From: Pseudomonadales bacterium
GTDB taxonomy: Bacteria; Pseudomonadota; Gammaproteobacteria; Pseudomonadales; Pseudohongiellaceae
Reading direction: 5' to 3'
Assembly: GCA_022822865.1 (NCBI GenBank)
Contig: JAJDYJ010000039.1
Location: 1 to 64,000, forward strand
DNA: 64,000 nt
Numbering within the stretch: position 1 is the first letter of the stretch; each line of letters starts with the position of its first letter. The translations under genes and the position numbers were made by a program. Below are positions 56,704-64,000 of this stretch, one piece after another. Under the pieces are notes generated by a model. That model saw nothing but the letters and a program-made list of their open reading frames with translations, was not told the origin of the DNA and did not search any database.

Positions 56704-57490
56704 ATTCCAGGACGAATTTCGAACCGTAGAATCCGACTACCAGCAATACGAAGCCGGTCAGTGTACCCCGAATCATGGTGGTTCCGCGCCATCCCAGGCG
56801 ATGATGTCCCCAGAGCAGGACCGCGAACAGCAACCAGGCGAGCACGGTGAAGAAGCTCTTGTGAATGATGCCGTCCATGCTCCACACGTCGTCGATGAAA
56901 AAAACGCCGGCGACGATCGCCAGACTGAGCAGGATTTCACCGGCCCAGAGCAATTCGAGCAGAAAGGCTTCCATGTCCTGCAGCGGCGGCAGCCTGGCGA
57001 GCAGGCCGCCGGCATGGCCGTGCTTGAGCTGGTAGTTCTGGTAAGACAGGAATACCGCCTGCAAGGCGGCGATGGAAATGAATCCGTAAGCGAGCACCGA
57101 CAATAGCACATGGCCGCCGGAAGCCGGACTGAGGCTGGTGGTCGGGAAACTGCTGCCGATGGTCAGGGACAGCAGGATGGTGGCGATGGCCAGCGGAAAC
57201 AGTCCGAGGAAAAGGTTGTCGAGCGGTTTGCGCATGCTCGAACCGAGCACGAGCACGGATATCGCCAGCGCGATCAGGGTGCTGATCTGGGTGATGCCGA
57301 AGTGATAGCCGTCGGCCATACGGACGATTTCCCAGGCGCTGACGGCATGGGAAAGTACGGCAACCAGACCGCAGAACAGGATCAGCGAGCGGGTATTCCA
57401 GTCGCTTCGCAGCCGCTGCAATTGCAACGCAAAGGCCAGACCGTAGAAGCCTGCGGCGAACAATCCGGCGATCACGCTGAGATCCGGCAT
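56690..57490 (-). CDS. ypjD: Cytochrome c assembly-type membrane protein YpjD
   Basis: A 266-residue inner-membrane protein with eight or so helices of the CcsA/YpjD family (SAWEIVRMADGYHFGITQISTL, HVLLSVLAYGFISIAALQAVFLSYQ). In E. coli ypjD lies beside ffh, as here. Members resemble cytochrome c maturation proteins; the exact role is not settled. It is divergent from ffh. Confidence 0.87.
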   Translation of the reverse strand: MPDLSVIAGLFAAGFYGLAFALQLQRLRSDWNTRSLILFCGLVAVLSHAVSAWEIVRMADGYHFGITQISTLIALAISVLVLGSSMRKPLDNLFLGLFPLAIATILLSLTIGSSFPTTSLSPASGGHVLLSVLAYGFISIAALQAVFLSYQNYQLKHGHAGGLLARLPPLQDMEAFLLELLWAGEILLSLAIVAGVFFIDDVWSMDGIIHKSFFTVLAWLLFAVLLWGHHRLGWRGTTMIRGTLTGFVLLVVGFYGSKFVLEYVLG

Positions 57491-57624
57491 TTCCCTGGCG
57501 CCATTGAGCGATAACAGGCGGAAAAGTGTCGCATATGTCCCGGCGCGGTTGAAGCGCTTTTTCCGGCCCTGTTTCCGGTGGGGGCGGTTCGCTATACTGG
57601 CGCCTTTTTCGCCGGGGCCGCGAA

Positions 57625-59007
57625 GTGTTCGAAAATCTTTCCAAGCGACTTTCCGCCACGTTCCGCAGCATCAGCGGCAAGACCGCGCTGAACGAAGGCC
57701 AGGTCGAGACGGCCTTGCGCGACGTGCGCCGGGCGCTGATCGAAGCCGATGTCGCGCTGCCGGTGGTAAAGGAGTTCATCGACCGGGTGCGCGTACGGGC
57801 GACGGGCCGGGAAATCACCGCCAGCCTGACGCCGGGCCAGACCCTGCTCAAGATCGTCCAGGCCGAACTCGAAGCGGTCATGGGTCCGGCCGGCGCCGAA
57901 CTCGAATTGCGCGCCGTCCCGCCCGCGGTCATCCTGATGGCGGGCCTGCAGGGTTCGGGCAAGACCACCACGGTGGCGAAACTCGCGTCCTGGCTCAAAC
58001 GGGAGCGAAAGAAGCGAGTCCTGGTCGCCAGCGCCGACGTGTATCGCCCGGCGGCGATCGGTCAACTGGAAACCCTCGCGGCCCAGGTCGAGGTGGAGTT
58101 CTTTGCCGGCGACAGCAGCCGCGGCGCGCTGGCCATTGCCGCCGCGGCGCTGAAGGAAGCGAAAAAGCAGTTCGTCGACGTGCTTATCGTCGACACCGCG
58201 GGCCGGCTCGCCATCGACGACGAAATGATGCTGGAAATCCGCCGGTTGCACGAAACGCTGAAGCCCGTGGAATCGCTGTTCGTGGTCGATGCCATGACCG
58301 GCCAGGACGCCGCCAATACCGCCCGCGCCTTCGGCGACGCGCTGCCGCTTACCGGCGTGGTGCTGACCAAGGCCGACGGCGACGCCCGGGGCGGCGCCGC
58401 GCTGTCGGTGCGCCATGTCACCGGCAAGCCGATCAAGTTCATCGGCACGGGCGAGAAACCCGACGCCCTCGAAGCCTTTCATCCCGAGAGAATCGCTTCG
58501 CGCATTCTCGGCATGGGCGACATGATGTCGCTGATCGAGGAGGCCGAACGCAAGGTCGACAGGAAGAAAGCCGCCCGCATGGCGCAAAAGGTCAAGAAGG
58601 GCAGGGGCTTCGACCTCGATGACATGCGCGAGCAATTGCGCCAGATGCGCAACATGGGCGGCGTGGCCGGAATCATGGACAAACTGCCCGGAATGGGCGC
58701 CTTGCCGCCGGGCGCGGCCGGCATGATGGACGAACGTCAACTGGTCCGCATGGAAGCGGTGATCAACTCCATGACTCCGCGCGAGCGCAGCAACCCGGCG
58801 ATCATCAACGGTTCGCGCAAACGCCGCATTCTGCAAGGCGCCGGCGCGCAGATCCAGGACCTCAATCGCCTCCTCAAGCAGCACAAGACGATGCAAAAAG
58901 CCGCCCGCAAGATGAAAGGCGGCAATCTGCAGAAACTCATGAACCAACTCCCCGGCGCCCCCGGCCCCGGCCGCTTCCCCGGCGGCGGCAATTTCCCGCG
59001 GTTCTGA
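57625..59007 (+). CDS. ffh: Signal recognition particle protein Ffh
   Basis: A 460-residue GTPase that with 4.5S RNA targets membrane proteins. N domain, then G domain with GLQGSGKT at 107-114, [13 protein letters not shown] and [10 protein letters not shown], then the methionine-rich M domain ([23 protein letters not shown]). Start is GTG 57625. The gene precedes the rpsP operon. Confidence 0.97.
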   Translation: MFENLSKRLSATFRSISGKTALNEGQVETALRDVRRALIEADVALPVVKEFIDRVRVRATGREITASLTPGQTLLKIVQAELEAVMGPAGAELELRAVPPAVILMAGLQGSGKTTTVAKLASWLKRERKKRVLVASADVYRPAAIGQLETLAAQVEVEFFAGDSSRGALAIAAAALKEAKKQFVDVLIVDTAGRLAIDDEMMLEIRRLHETLKPVESLFVVDAMTGQDAANTARAFGDALPLTGVVLTKADGDARGGAALSVRHVTGKPIKFIGTGEKPDALEAFHPERIASRILGMGDMMSLIEEAERKVDRKKAARMAQKVKKGRGFDLDDMREQLRQMRNMGGVAGIMDKLPGMGALPPGAAGMMDERQLVRMEAVINSMTPRERSNPAIINGSRKRRILQGAGAQIQDLNRLLKQHKTMQKAARKMKGGNLQKLMNQLPGAPGPGRFPGGGNFPRF

Positions 59008-59131
59008 CGATACCGGATCCGTCTTTCATTGCCTGCCGAATTGCCTTAGAATAGCCGCCTTTTTTGTCCGGGCCGGATTGATGCGCCAGAGAGCGAAGAT
59101 TCAGGCGGCCGGATTTCGACAGGAACTGATT

Positions 59132-59443
59132 ATGGTAACGATTCGTCTGGCGCGTGGCGGGGCGAAGAAGCGGCCGTTCTACCACATCACCGTCGCCGAC
59201 GTGCGCTCGCCGCGCGACGGCCGGTTCATTGAACGCATCGGATTCTTCAATCCCGTGGCCCGCGGCCGGGAAGAGCGTCTGCGGCTGGACCTTGAGCGAA
59301 TGGAATACTGGAAGTCTCAAGGCGCGCAGATCACTCCCAGGGTCGCCACTCTGGCAAAGGACGCACAAGAGTACGCACAAGAGGACGCACAAGAGAACGC
59401 GCAAGCCCGGGACACGCAAGCGGCAGCTTCCTCCGAGAGCTGA
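59132..59443 (+). CDS. rpsP: Ribosomal protein bS16 with alanine-glutamine-rich tail
   Basis: A 103-residue 30S protein beginning [19 protein letters not shown]. The core ends near residue 77; the last about 25 residues form an unusual tail of AQEY, AQED and AQEN units coded by three 12-base repeats (59363-59398). ATG 59132 follows ACAGGAACTG; an in-frame ATG at 59081 is unlikely. First gene of rpsP-rimM-trmD-rplS. Confidence 0.95.
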   Translation: MVTIRLARGGAKKRPFYHITVADVRSPRDGRFIERIGFFNPVARGREERLRLDLERMEYWKSQGAQITPRVATLAKDAQEYAQEDAQENAQARDTQAAASSES

Positions 59444-59454
59444 ACTGCGGCGCA

Positions 59455-60006
59455 ATGGCGCGGGACATCGACCCAGGCCGGCCCCGAATTGTCATAGGAA
59501 GAATTGGCCGGACCCATGGCGTCAAGGGCTGGGTGAAGCTGCAATCCTGGACCAGCCCCGCGGAGAACATTCTCGAATACGCCCACCTGCTGATTGAAAC
59601 GGAAAACGGGCCCCGGCGCTTGCGTATCGACCACAGCCGGTGGCAGGGCAGCAACCTGCTGGTGCATTTCGAGGATTACGACGAACCGGAAATCGCACGG
59701 GCTCTAACCGGATGTGAGGTCGCGGTAGAAGCTTCCGAGTTGCCCGAACTGGAAACGGGAGAATATTACTGGCATCAGTTGCAGGGATTGCAGGTGATCA
59801 ATCTGGCGGGGGAGAACTTCGGGCGGGTCAGCCACCTGCTCGAGACCGGCGCGAACGACGTGCTTGTCGTAGAACCCGAAGCCGGCAGCATGGACGACCG
59901 CCAGCGCCTGATTCCCTTCGTTCGGGAGCGGGTGGTGTGGAATGTGGACCTGGAAGCCGGCACGATCGAAGTCGATTGGGGCGCGGATTTCCTGGCCCGG
60001 AAGTGA
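59455..60006 (+). CDS. rimM: 16S rRNA-processing protein RimM
   Basis: A 183-residue assembly factor for the 30S head. It begins IVIGRIGRTHGVKGWVKLQS and has the PRC-barrel domain from YYWHQLQGLQVI onward, ending near VDWGADF. Located between rpsP and trmD as usual; 11 bases after rpsP. Confidence 0.96.
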   Translation: MARDIDPGRPRIVIGRIGRTHGVKGWVKLQSWTSPAENILEYAHLLIETENGPRRLRIDHSRWQGSNLLVHFEDYDEPEIARALTGCEVAVEASELPELETGEYYWHQLQGLQVINLAGENFGRVSHLLETGANDVLVVEPEAGSMDDRQRLIPFVRERVVWNVDLEAGTIEVDWGADFLARK

Positions 60007-60021
60007 CATGCGGGGAGTGAC

Positions 60022-60759
60022 ATGCGGGTCGATATCGTCACGCTGTTTCCGGAAATGTTTACCGCCCTGGGCGAGTACGGAGTGACGGGCAGGGCGGTCG
60101 GGCAGGGACTGGTCGAACTGGCTTACTGGAACCCGCGCGACTATGCCCGTGACCGGCATCGCACGGTGGACGACCGGCCCTTCGGGGGCGGCCCGGGGAT
60201 GCTGATGAAGACGGCGCCGCTGCTCGACTGCCTGGCGGCGGCGCAGCAGGAAGGCAGGGGCAGGGTGATTTACCTGTCGCCCCAGGGCCGGCGGCTTGAC
60301 CACGAGACGGTCGCGCGGCTGGCTTCGATGCCGAAACTGGTGCTGCTTTGCGGCCGTTACCAGGGCATCGACCAGCGCGTGATCGACAGCGCGGTCGATG
60401 AGGAAGTGTCGCTGGGAGATTTCGTCATCAGCGGCGGCGAACTGGCGGCGATGGCCTTGATCGACGCGGTCATCCGCCTGTTGCCGGGCGCCCTTGGCGA
60501 CGAAGACAGCGCCAGGAGCGACAGTTTCGCCGACGGCCTGTTGCTCGGGCCGGAATATACGCGGCCCCGGGAAGTGGCCGGGGAAAAGGCGCCGGAAGTG
60601 TTGCTGAGCGGCGATCACGAGGCGATCAGGCGCTGGCGTCTGATGCAGAAACTCGGCACGACCTGGCGCCGCCGGCCGGATTTGCTGGCCGGCCGGGAGC
60701 TGAGCGAAGAGGAACGACAATTGCTGGACGAATATCGCGCCGGCATGAACAACAACTGA
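60022..60759 (+). CDS. trmD: tRNA (guanine-N1)-methyltransferase TrmD
   Basis: A 245-residue SPOUT methyltransferase that makes m1G37. [12 protein letters not shown] starts it; [24 protein letters not shown] and [15 protein letters not shown] form the knotted SAM site. Length normal. 15 bases after rimM. Confidence 0.97.
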   Translation: MRVDIVTLFPEMFTALGEYGVTGRAVGQGLVELAYWNPRDYARDRHRTVDDRPFGGGPGMLMKTAPLLDCLAAAQQEGRGRVIYLSPQGRRLDHETVARLASMPKLVLLCGRYQGIDQRVIDSAVDEEVSLGDFVISGGELAAMALIDAVIRLLPGALGDEDSARSDSFADGLLLGPEYTRPREVAGEKAPEVLLSGDHEAIRRWRLMQKLGTTWRRRPDLLAGRELSEEERQLLDEYRAGMNNN

Positions 60760-60801
60760 GATTGCGGGCCTTCGGGCCGCGCCGCCCGAGGAGCGAAGAC
60801 G

Positions 60802-61176
60802 ATGAGCAAGAACAAGATCATCCAGCAGATCGAACAGGAGCAGATGAACAAGGAACTGCCCGAATTCGGTCCGGGCGACACGGTCGTGGTGCAGGTTCGC
60901 ATCAAGGAGGGCGAGCGCGAGCGAATCCAGTCATTCGAGGGCGTGGTTATCGGCGTACGCAATCGCGGCCTCAATTCCGCGTTCACGGTACGCAAGATTT
61001 CCCATGGCGTCGGCGTCGAGCGCACGTTCCAGACCTACAGCCCCCTGGTCGCCGGCGTCAAGGTCAAGCGCCGCGGCGATGTGCGCCAGGCCAAGTTGTA
61101 CTATCTGCGCAAGTTGAGCGGCCGCGCCGCGCGCATCGCCGAAAAGCTGGACAAGAAACCGCAAGCCGAAGCCTGA
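60802..61176 (+). CDS. rplS: Ribosomal protein bL19
   Basis: A 124-residue 50S protein ([20 protein letters not shown], then [13 protein letters not shown] and GVGVERTF). Last gene of the rpsP operon, 42 bases after trmD with CGAGGAGCGAAG as binding site. Confidence 0.97.
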   Translation: MSKNKIIQQIEQEQMNKELPEFGPGDTVVVQVRIKEGERERIQSFEGVVIGVRNRGLNSAFTVRKISHGVGVERTFQTYSPLVAGVKVKRRGDVRQAKLYYLRKLSGRAARIAEKLDKKPQAEA

Positions 61177-61245
61177 CCCATCGCGGGCTGGCCCCGGCAA
61201 TCCGTCCGGTTTATCATTGGTCTTTTCCCCGGAGGTCCAGTGAAA

Positions 61246-61998
61246 ATGAAACCTTTCGGCAAATCCCGCATCTTTTCCGCGTGCGCGGTCCTGTTGATCG
61301 GCATGCTGGCACAGCCCGTCTTCGCCCAGAACGAATCCTTGCGCGAGCGGCTGCATGAATCCATCGTCGTCGCTTCGGGCAGCCAGTTGGAAATCGTCAA
61401 TATCAAGCCCACGCCCCTCGACACGATTTATGAAGTGGAACTGAACACCGGGGAATTGCTGTACTCCGACGCTTCCGGCGAATACCTGTTTGCCGGCGAC
61501 CTGTACCAGACCACGCCGGACGGCCTGCTCAACCTGTCCATTGCCACTCGCCAGGAAGCGAACCTGCGAAAGGTCTCGGCCATACCCGACGAGGAAGCGA
61601 TCATCTACGAACCCGAGGGCGAAGTGAAAGCGACATTGACGGTGTTCACCGACGTCGATTGCGGTTATTGCCGTCAACTGCACGGTGAGCGCGAGCAATT
61701 GCTCGATTTCGGCATCCGCCTGCGCTATCTCGCCTATCCGCGCGGCGGCGAAAATGCGATTTCCTACGACAAGATGATTTCGGTCTGGTGTTCGGAAGAC
61801 CGCCACCGCTCGCTGACCCAGGCCAAGAACGGACAGAATCTTCCCATCCGCGATTGTGATTCGCCGGTGATGGCGCATTACGACCTGGGCAACCAACTGG
61901 GCATTCAGGGCACGCCTGCCCTGGTTTTTCCCGATGGACGCCTGATTCCCGGATACATGGACGCCCCCAGTCTCGCGGCGATGCTGGGAATCGAATAA
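61246..61998 (+). CDS. dsbC: Thiol:disulfide interchange protein DsbC
   Basis: A 250-residue periplasmic disulfide isomerase: signal peptide (ending VFAQ), N-terminal dimer domain, and thioredoxin domain with active site CGYC at 139-142 and the cis-proline GIQGTPALVFPDG. GGAGG at 61231-61235 precedes both GTG 61240 and ATG 61246; I chose ATG for its spacing. It is followed by hom and thrC, a common gammaproteobacterial order. Confidence 0.92.
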   Translation: MKPFGKSRIFSACAVLLIGMLAQPVFAQNESLRERLHESIVVASGSQLEIVNIKPTPLDTIYEVELNTGELLYSDASGEYLFAGDLYQTTPDGLLNLSIATRQEANLRKVSAIPDEEAIIYEPEGEVKATLTVFTDVDCGYCRQLHGEREQLLDFGIRLRYLAYPRGGENAISYDKMISVWCSEDRHRSLTQAKNGQNLPIRDCDSPVMAHYDLGNQLGIQGTPALVFPDGRLIPGYMDAPSLAAMLGIE

Positions 61999-62019
61999 TT
62001 CGCCGGCCATCTCATCCGG

Positions 62020-62025
62020 TATAAT
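62020..62025 (+). promoter_or_regulatory. -10 box of the hom-thrC promoter
   Basis: A perfect TATAAT stands 35 bases before the hom ATG. No good -35 is visible at 17 bases (TAATTC), so it may need an activator. Confidence 0.5.
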
Positions 62026-62060
62026 CCGCGCCTCTTGATTCGGCGCGGAAATCTTCTTCA

Positions 62061-63383
62061 ATGCAAGCACCCGTCAAGGTAGGAATCTGTGGTCTTGGCA
62101 CCGTCGGCGGGGGCAGTTTGCGCCTGCTGCGCGGCAATGCCGATGAAATCGCGCGCCGCGCCGGCTTGCCGATCGAAGTCGTGCGCGTGGCGACGCGGCG
62201 GCCCGAGGCGGCGAAAGAGACGGTAACGATCGATTCCGGGATCGCCCTCGGCAACGACCCCTTCGCAGTCGTAAACGATGACGATGTACAAGTCGTCGTG
62301 GAAACCATGGGCGGCTTCGAGCCCGCTTTCGACGTGGTCAGCCAGGCGCTGGCCAACGGCAAGCAGGTCGTTACCGCCAACAAGGCGCTGATCGCCGAAC
62401 GCGGCAACGAACTGTTCGAAATCGCTGAACGGCATGGAACGACCCTGGCCTTCGAGAGCAGCGTAGCCGGCGGCATCCCCATCATCAAGACCATGCGCGA
62501 GGGGCTTGCCGCCAACCGCATCGATTGGCTGGCCGGAATCATCAACGGCACCGGCAATTTCATCCTGAGCGAAATGGCGGCCGGCGGGCGCACCTTCGAG
62601 GACGTGCTCGCCGAAGCGCAGGAACTCGGTTACGCCGAAGCGGATCCGAGTTTCGACGTGGACGGCACCGACGCGGCCCACAAGCTCACGATCATGGCGT
62701 CCATCGCATTCGGCATTCCCCTGCAATTCGCCGCCACGTATACCGAGGGGATCAGCGCGCTCGTGCCCGAAGACCTCGCCTACGCCGAAGAACTCGGCTA
62801 TCGCATCAAGCACCTGGGCATCGCCAGGCGCACCGCGACGGGGGTCGAGTTGCGCGTACACCCCACCCTGATCAGCAAGCGCTGGCTGCTGTCCGAAGTG
62901 GCCGGCGTGGACAACGCCATCGTCGTCAAGGGCCACGCTGTCGGCACGACCATGTACCAGGGTCCGGGCGCCGGGTCCGACGCCACCGCCTCGGCGGTAG
63001 TGGCCGACATCGTCGATATCGCCCGCCAGCTTCGCGCCGGCGCCGCGCAACCGCTCGTGCCCGCCTTGCACTATCACGGCGCGGCCTCGGAGCTTCCCAT
63101 CGCGCCGATAGACGGCATCGAATCCGAATGCTATCTGCGCATTCCGGTGCTCGACCGCATGGGAGTGATGGCCAGGATCACGCGGGTGCTCGAACAGCAC
63201 GCCATAAGTATCGAGGCGGTGATCCAAAAGGAGGTCCACGGCGGCAGCGTTCCCGTCGTGTTGCTTACCCATGCGGCGCCGGACGGGAACATGAACGCCG
63301 CCATCGCCGAACTCGGCTCGCTGCCGGACGTCGTCGGTCCGATCGGCCGGATCCGGGTGGCGCCCTTTTCCGCCGGGGAATGA
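62061..63383 (+). CDS. hom: Homoserine dehydrogenase
   Basis: A 440-residue NAD(P)-dependent enzyme that reduces aspartate semialdehyde to homoserine. Rossmann motif GICGLGTVGGGSL near residue 8, catalytic core GIINGTGNFILSEM and EAQELGYAEADPSFDVDGTDAAHK, and a C-terminal ACT domain (GVMARITRVLEQHAISIEA) for threonine feedback. thrC follows 3 bases after the stop. Confidence 0.97.
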   Translation: MQAPVKVGICGLGTVGGGSLRLLRGNADEIARRAGLPIEVVRVATRRPEAAKETVTIDSGIALGNDPFAVVNDDDVQVVVETMGGFEPAFDVVSQALANGKQVVTANKALIAERGNELFEIAERHGTTLAFESSVAGGIPIIKTMREGLAANRIDWLAGIINGTGNFILSEMAAGGRTFEDVLAEAQELGYAEADPSFDVDGTDAAHKLTIMASIAFGIPLQFAATYTEGISALVPEDLAYAEELGYRIKHLGIARRTATGVELRVHPTLISKRWLLSEVAGVDNAIVVKGHAVGTTMYQGPGAGSDATASAVVADIVDIARQLRAGAAQPLVPALHYHGAASELPIAPIDGIESECYLRIPVLDRMGVMARITRVLEQHAISIEAVIQKEVHGGSVPVVLLTHAAPDGNMNAAIAELGSLPDVVGPIGRIRVAPFSAGE

Positions 63384-63386
63384 CAG

Positions 63387-64000
63387 GTGGAGTATCTCAG
63401 CACCCGCGGCGGCTGTTCCGGTCAGACATTCGAAGACGTTCTGCTGACCGGGCTCGCGCCGGACGGGGGCCTGTTCGTTCCGGCCGAATTACCCCGCTTC
63501 TCCGCTTCCGATCTGGCGCAGATGCGCGATCTGTCCTATGCCGAACTCGCCTGGCGGATCGTTTCGATGTTCACCGCCGGCGCTTTTCCCGAAGACGATC
63601 TGCGCCGCATGATCGAGGAGGCTTACGCCGGCTTTTCCCATCCCGAAATCGCGCCGCTGACGGCCCTCGGCGACGGCGAATACGTGCTTGAGCTGTTCCA
63701 TGGCCCGACGCTGGCCTTCAAGGACTTCGCCTTGCAGGTGCTCGGCCGGATGCTCGATCACGTACTGCGGCGCAGGGGCAGGCGCGTACTCATCCTCGGG
63801 GCCACATCGGGCGACACCGGCTCGGCGGCGCTCGAAGGTTGCCGCCATTCCGCCCAGGTCGATATCTGTATTCTCCATCCCCACGAGAAGGTCTCCGAAG
63901 TGCAACGCAAGCAGATGACCACGGTGCCGGGCGACAACGTCTTCAATCTGGCGGTCGAGGGCAGCTTCGACGATTGCCAGAGCCTGGTGAAGGCCGCCTT
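63387..64000 (+). CDS. thrC: Threonine synthase, 5' part (cut by window edge)
   Basis: The first about 204 residues of a PLP enzyme turning phosphohomoserine into threonine. GTG 63387 starts VEYLSTRGGCSGQTFEDVLL, and the PLP-lysine motif HGPTLAFKDFALQ is at about residues 102-114; GATSGDTGSAALEG is the phosphate loop. It has no stop within the window. It is the second gene of hom-thrC. Confidence 0.95.
   Translation, partial: MEYLSTRGGCSGQTFEDVLLTGLAPDGGLFVPAELPRFSASDLAQMRDLSYAELAWRIVSMFTAGAFPEDDLRRMIEEAYAGFSHPEIAPLTALGDGEYVLELFHGPTLAFKDFALQVLGRMLDHVLRRRGRRVLILGATSGDTGSAALEGCRHSAQVDICILHPHEKVSEVQRKQMTTVPGDNVFNLAVEGSFDDCQSLVKAA

Noticed and set aside
59023..59052. Possible promoter before rpsP with TAGAAT at 59047
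   Set aside because: No acceptable -35 at the right distance; TTTCAT is a poor match, so I did not list it.

Overview
The window reads as a chromosome segment of a GC-rich, heterotrophic gammaproteobacterium. Evidence is gene order: ypjD divergent from ffh, then rpsP-rimM-trmD-rplS, then dsbC-hom-thrC; guaB-guaA followed by tadA and purL; and a pspF|pspABC locus with a sigma-54-type promoter. Three large TonB-dependent receptors, many secreted enzymes and the lack of phototrophy genes suggest a Gram-negative scavenger of marine or host-associated type. I cannot name the genus. I saw no rRNA, tRNA, CRISPR array, prophage or insertion sequence.

Region 1 (1-15.9 kb) is accessory. It has a secreted DUF1838-like protein and a secreted VOC protein, a stand-alone AAA ATPase with its own AT-rich promoter, a coupled operon of amine oxidase, FAD-linked oxidase and alpha/beta hydrolase, two paralogous TonB receptors flanking a CpcT/CpeT-like protein, two more VOC proteins and a spinster-type MFS exporter/importer. 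Apart from the ATPase I read this as an uptake and oxidative-processing locus for an unidentified hydrophobic or aromatic compound.

Region 2 (15.9-20.5 kb) holds a secreted HNH nuclease, nadC, a retropepsin-like protease, and an M48 protease coupled to a DUF898 membrane protein.

Region 3 (20.6-31.5 kb) is rich in redox genes: an orphan form-II CoxL-like molybdenum subunit, a Tat-exported Rieske protein, a PQQ dehydrogenase, an OxyR-like regulator, a di-haem peroxidase coupled to a FixH/YtkA-like protein and a DUF1428 protein, an epoxide-hydrolase-like enzyme, and a HupE/UreJ membrane protein with a parvulin.

Region 4 (31.5-36.4 kb) has a TMEM175-type channel, an Oar-like TonB receptor and an orphan PotD-like binding protein.

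Region 5 (36.5-47.2 kb) is purine metabolism and housekeeping (guaB, guaA, tadA, purL) with a GH16 glucanase, a YczE-like membrane protein, a NIF3-like protein and a Nudix hydrolase.

Region 6 (47.2-55.9 kb) holds the phage-shock genes, a small HTH/membrane operon, a class-C beta-lactamase-fold hydrolase, a nitronate monooxygenase, a decayed antitoxin/PIN toxin pair, and oxyR coupled to a phosphopantetheinyl transferase. Region 7 (55.9-64 kb) is core translation/secretion and threonine biosynthesis; thrC runs off the right edge.

At least three families of short palindromic repeats sit between genes; one supplies the nadC start codon. No single element proves a new system. The best leads are the receptor/CpcT/oxidase locus, the CoxL-Rieske-PQQ cluster and the intergenic hairpin families.
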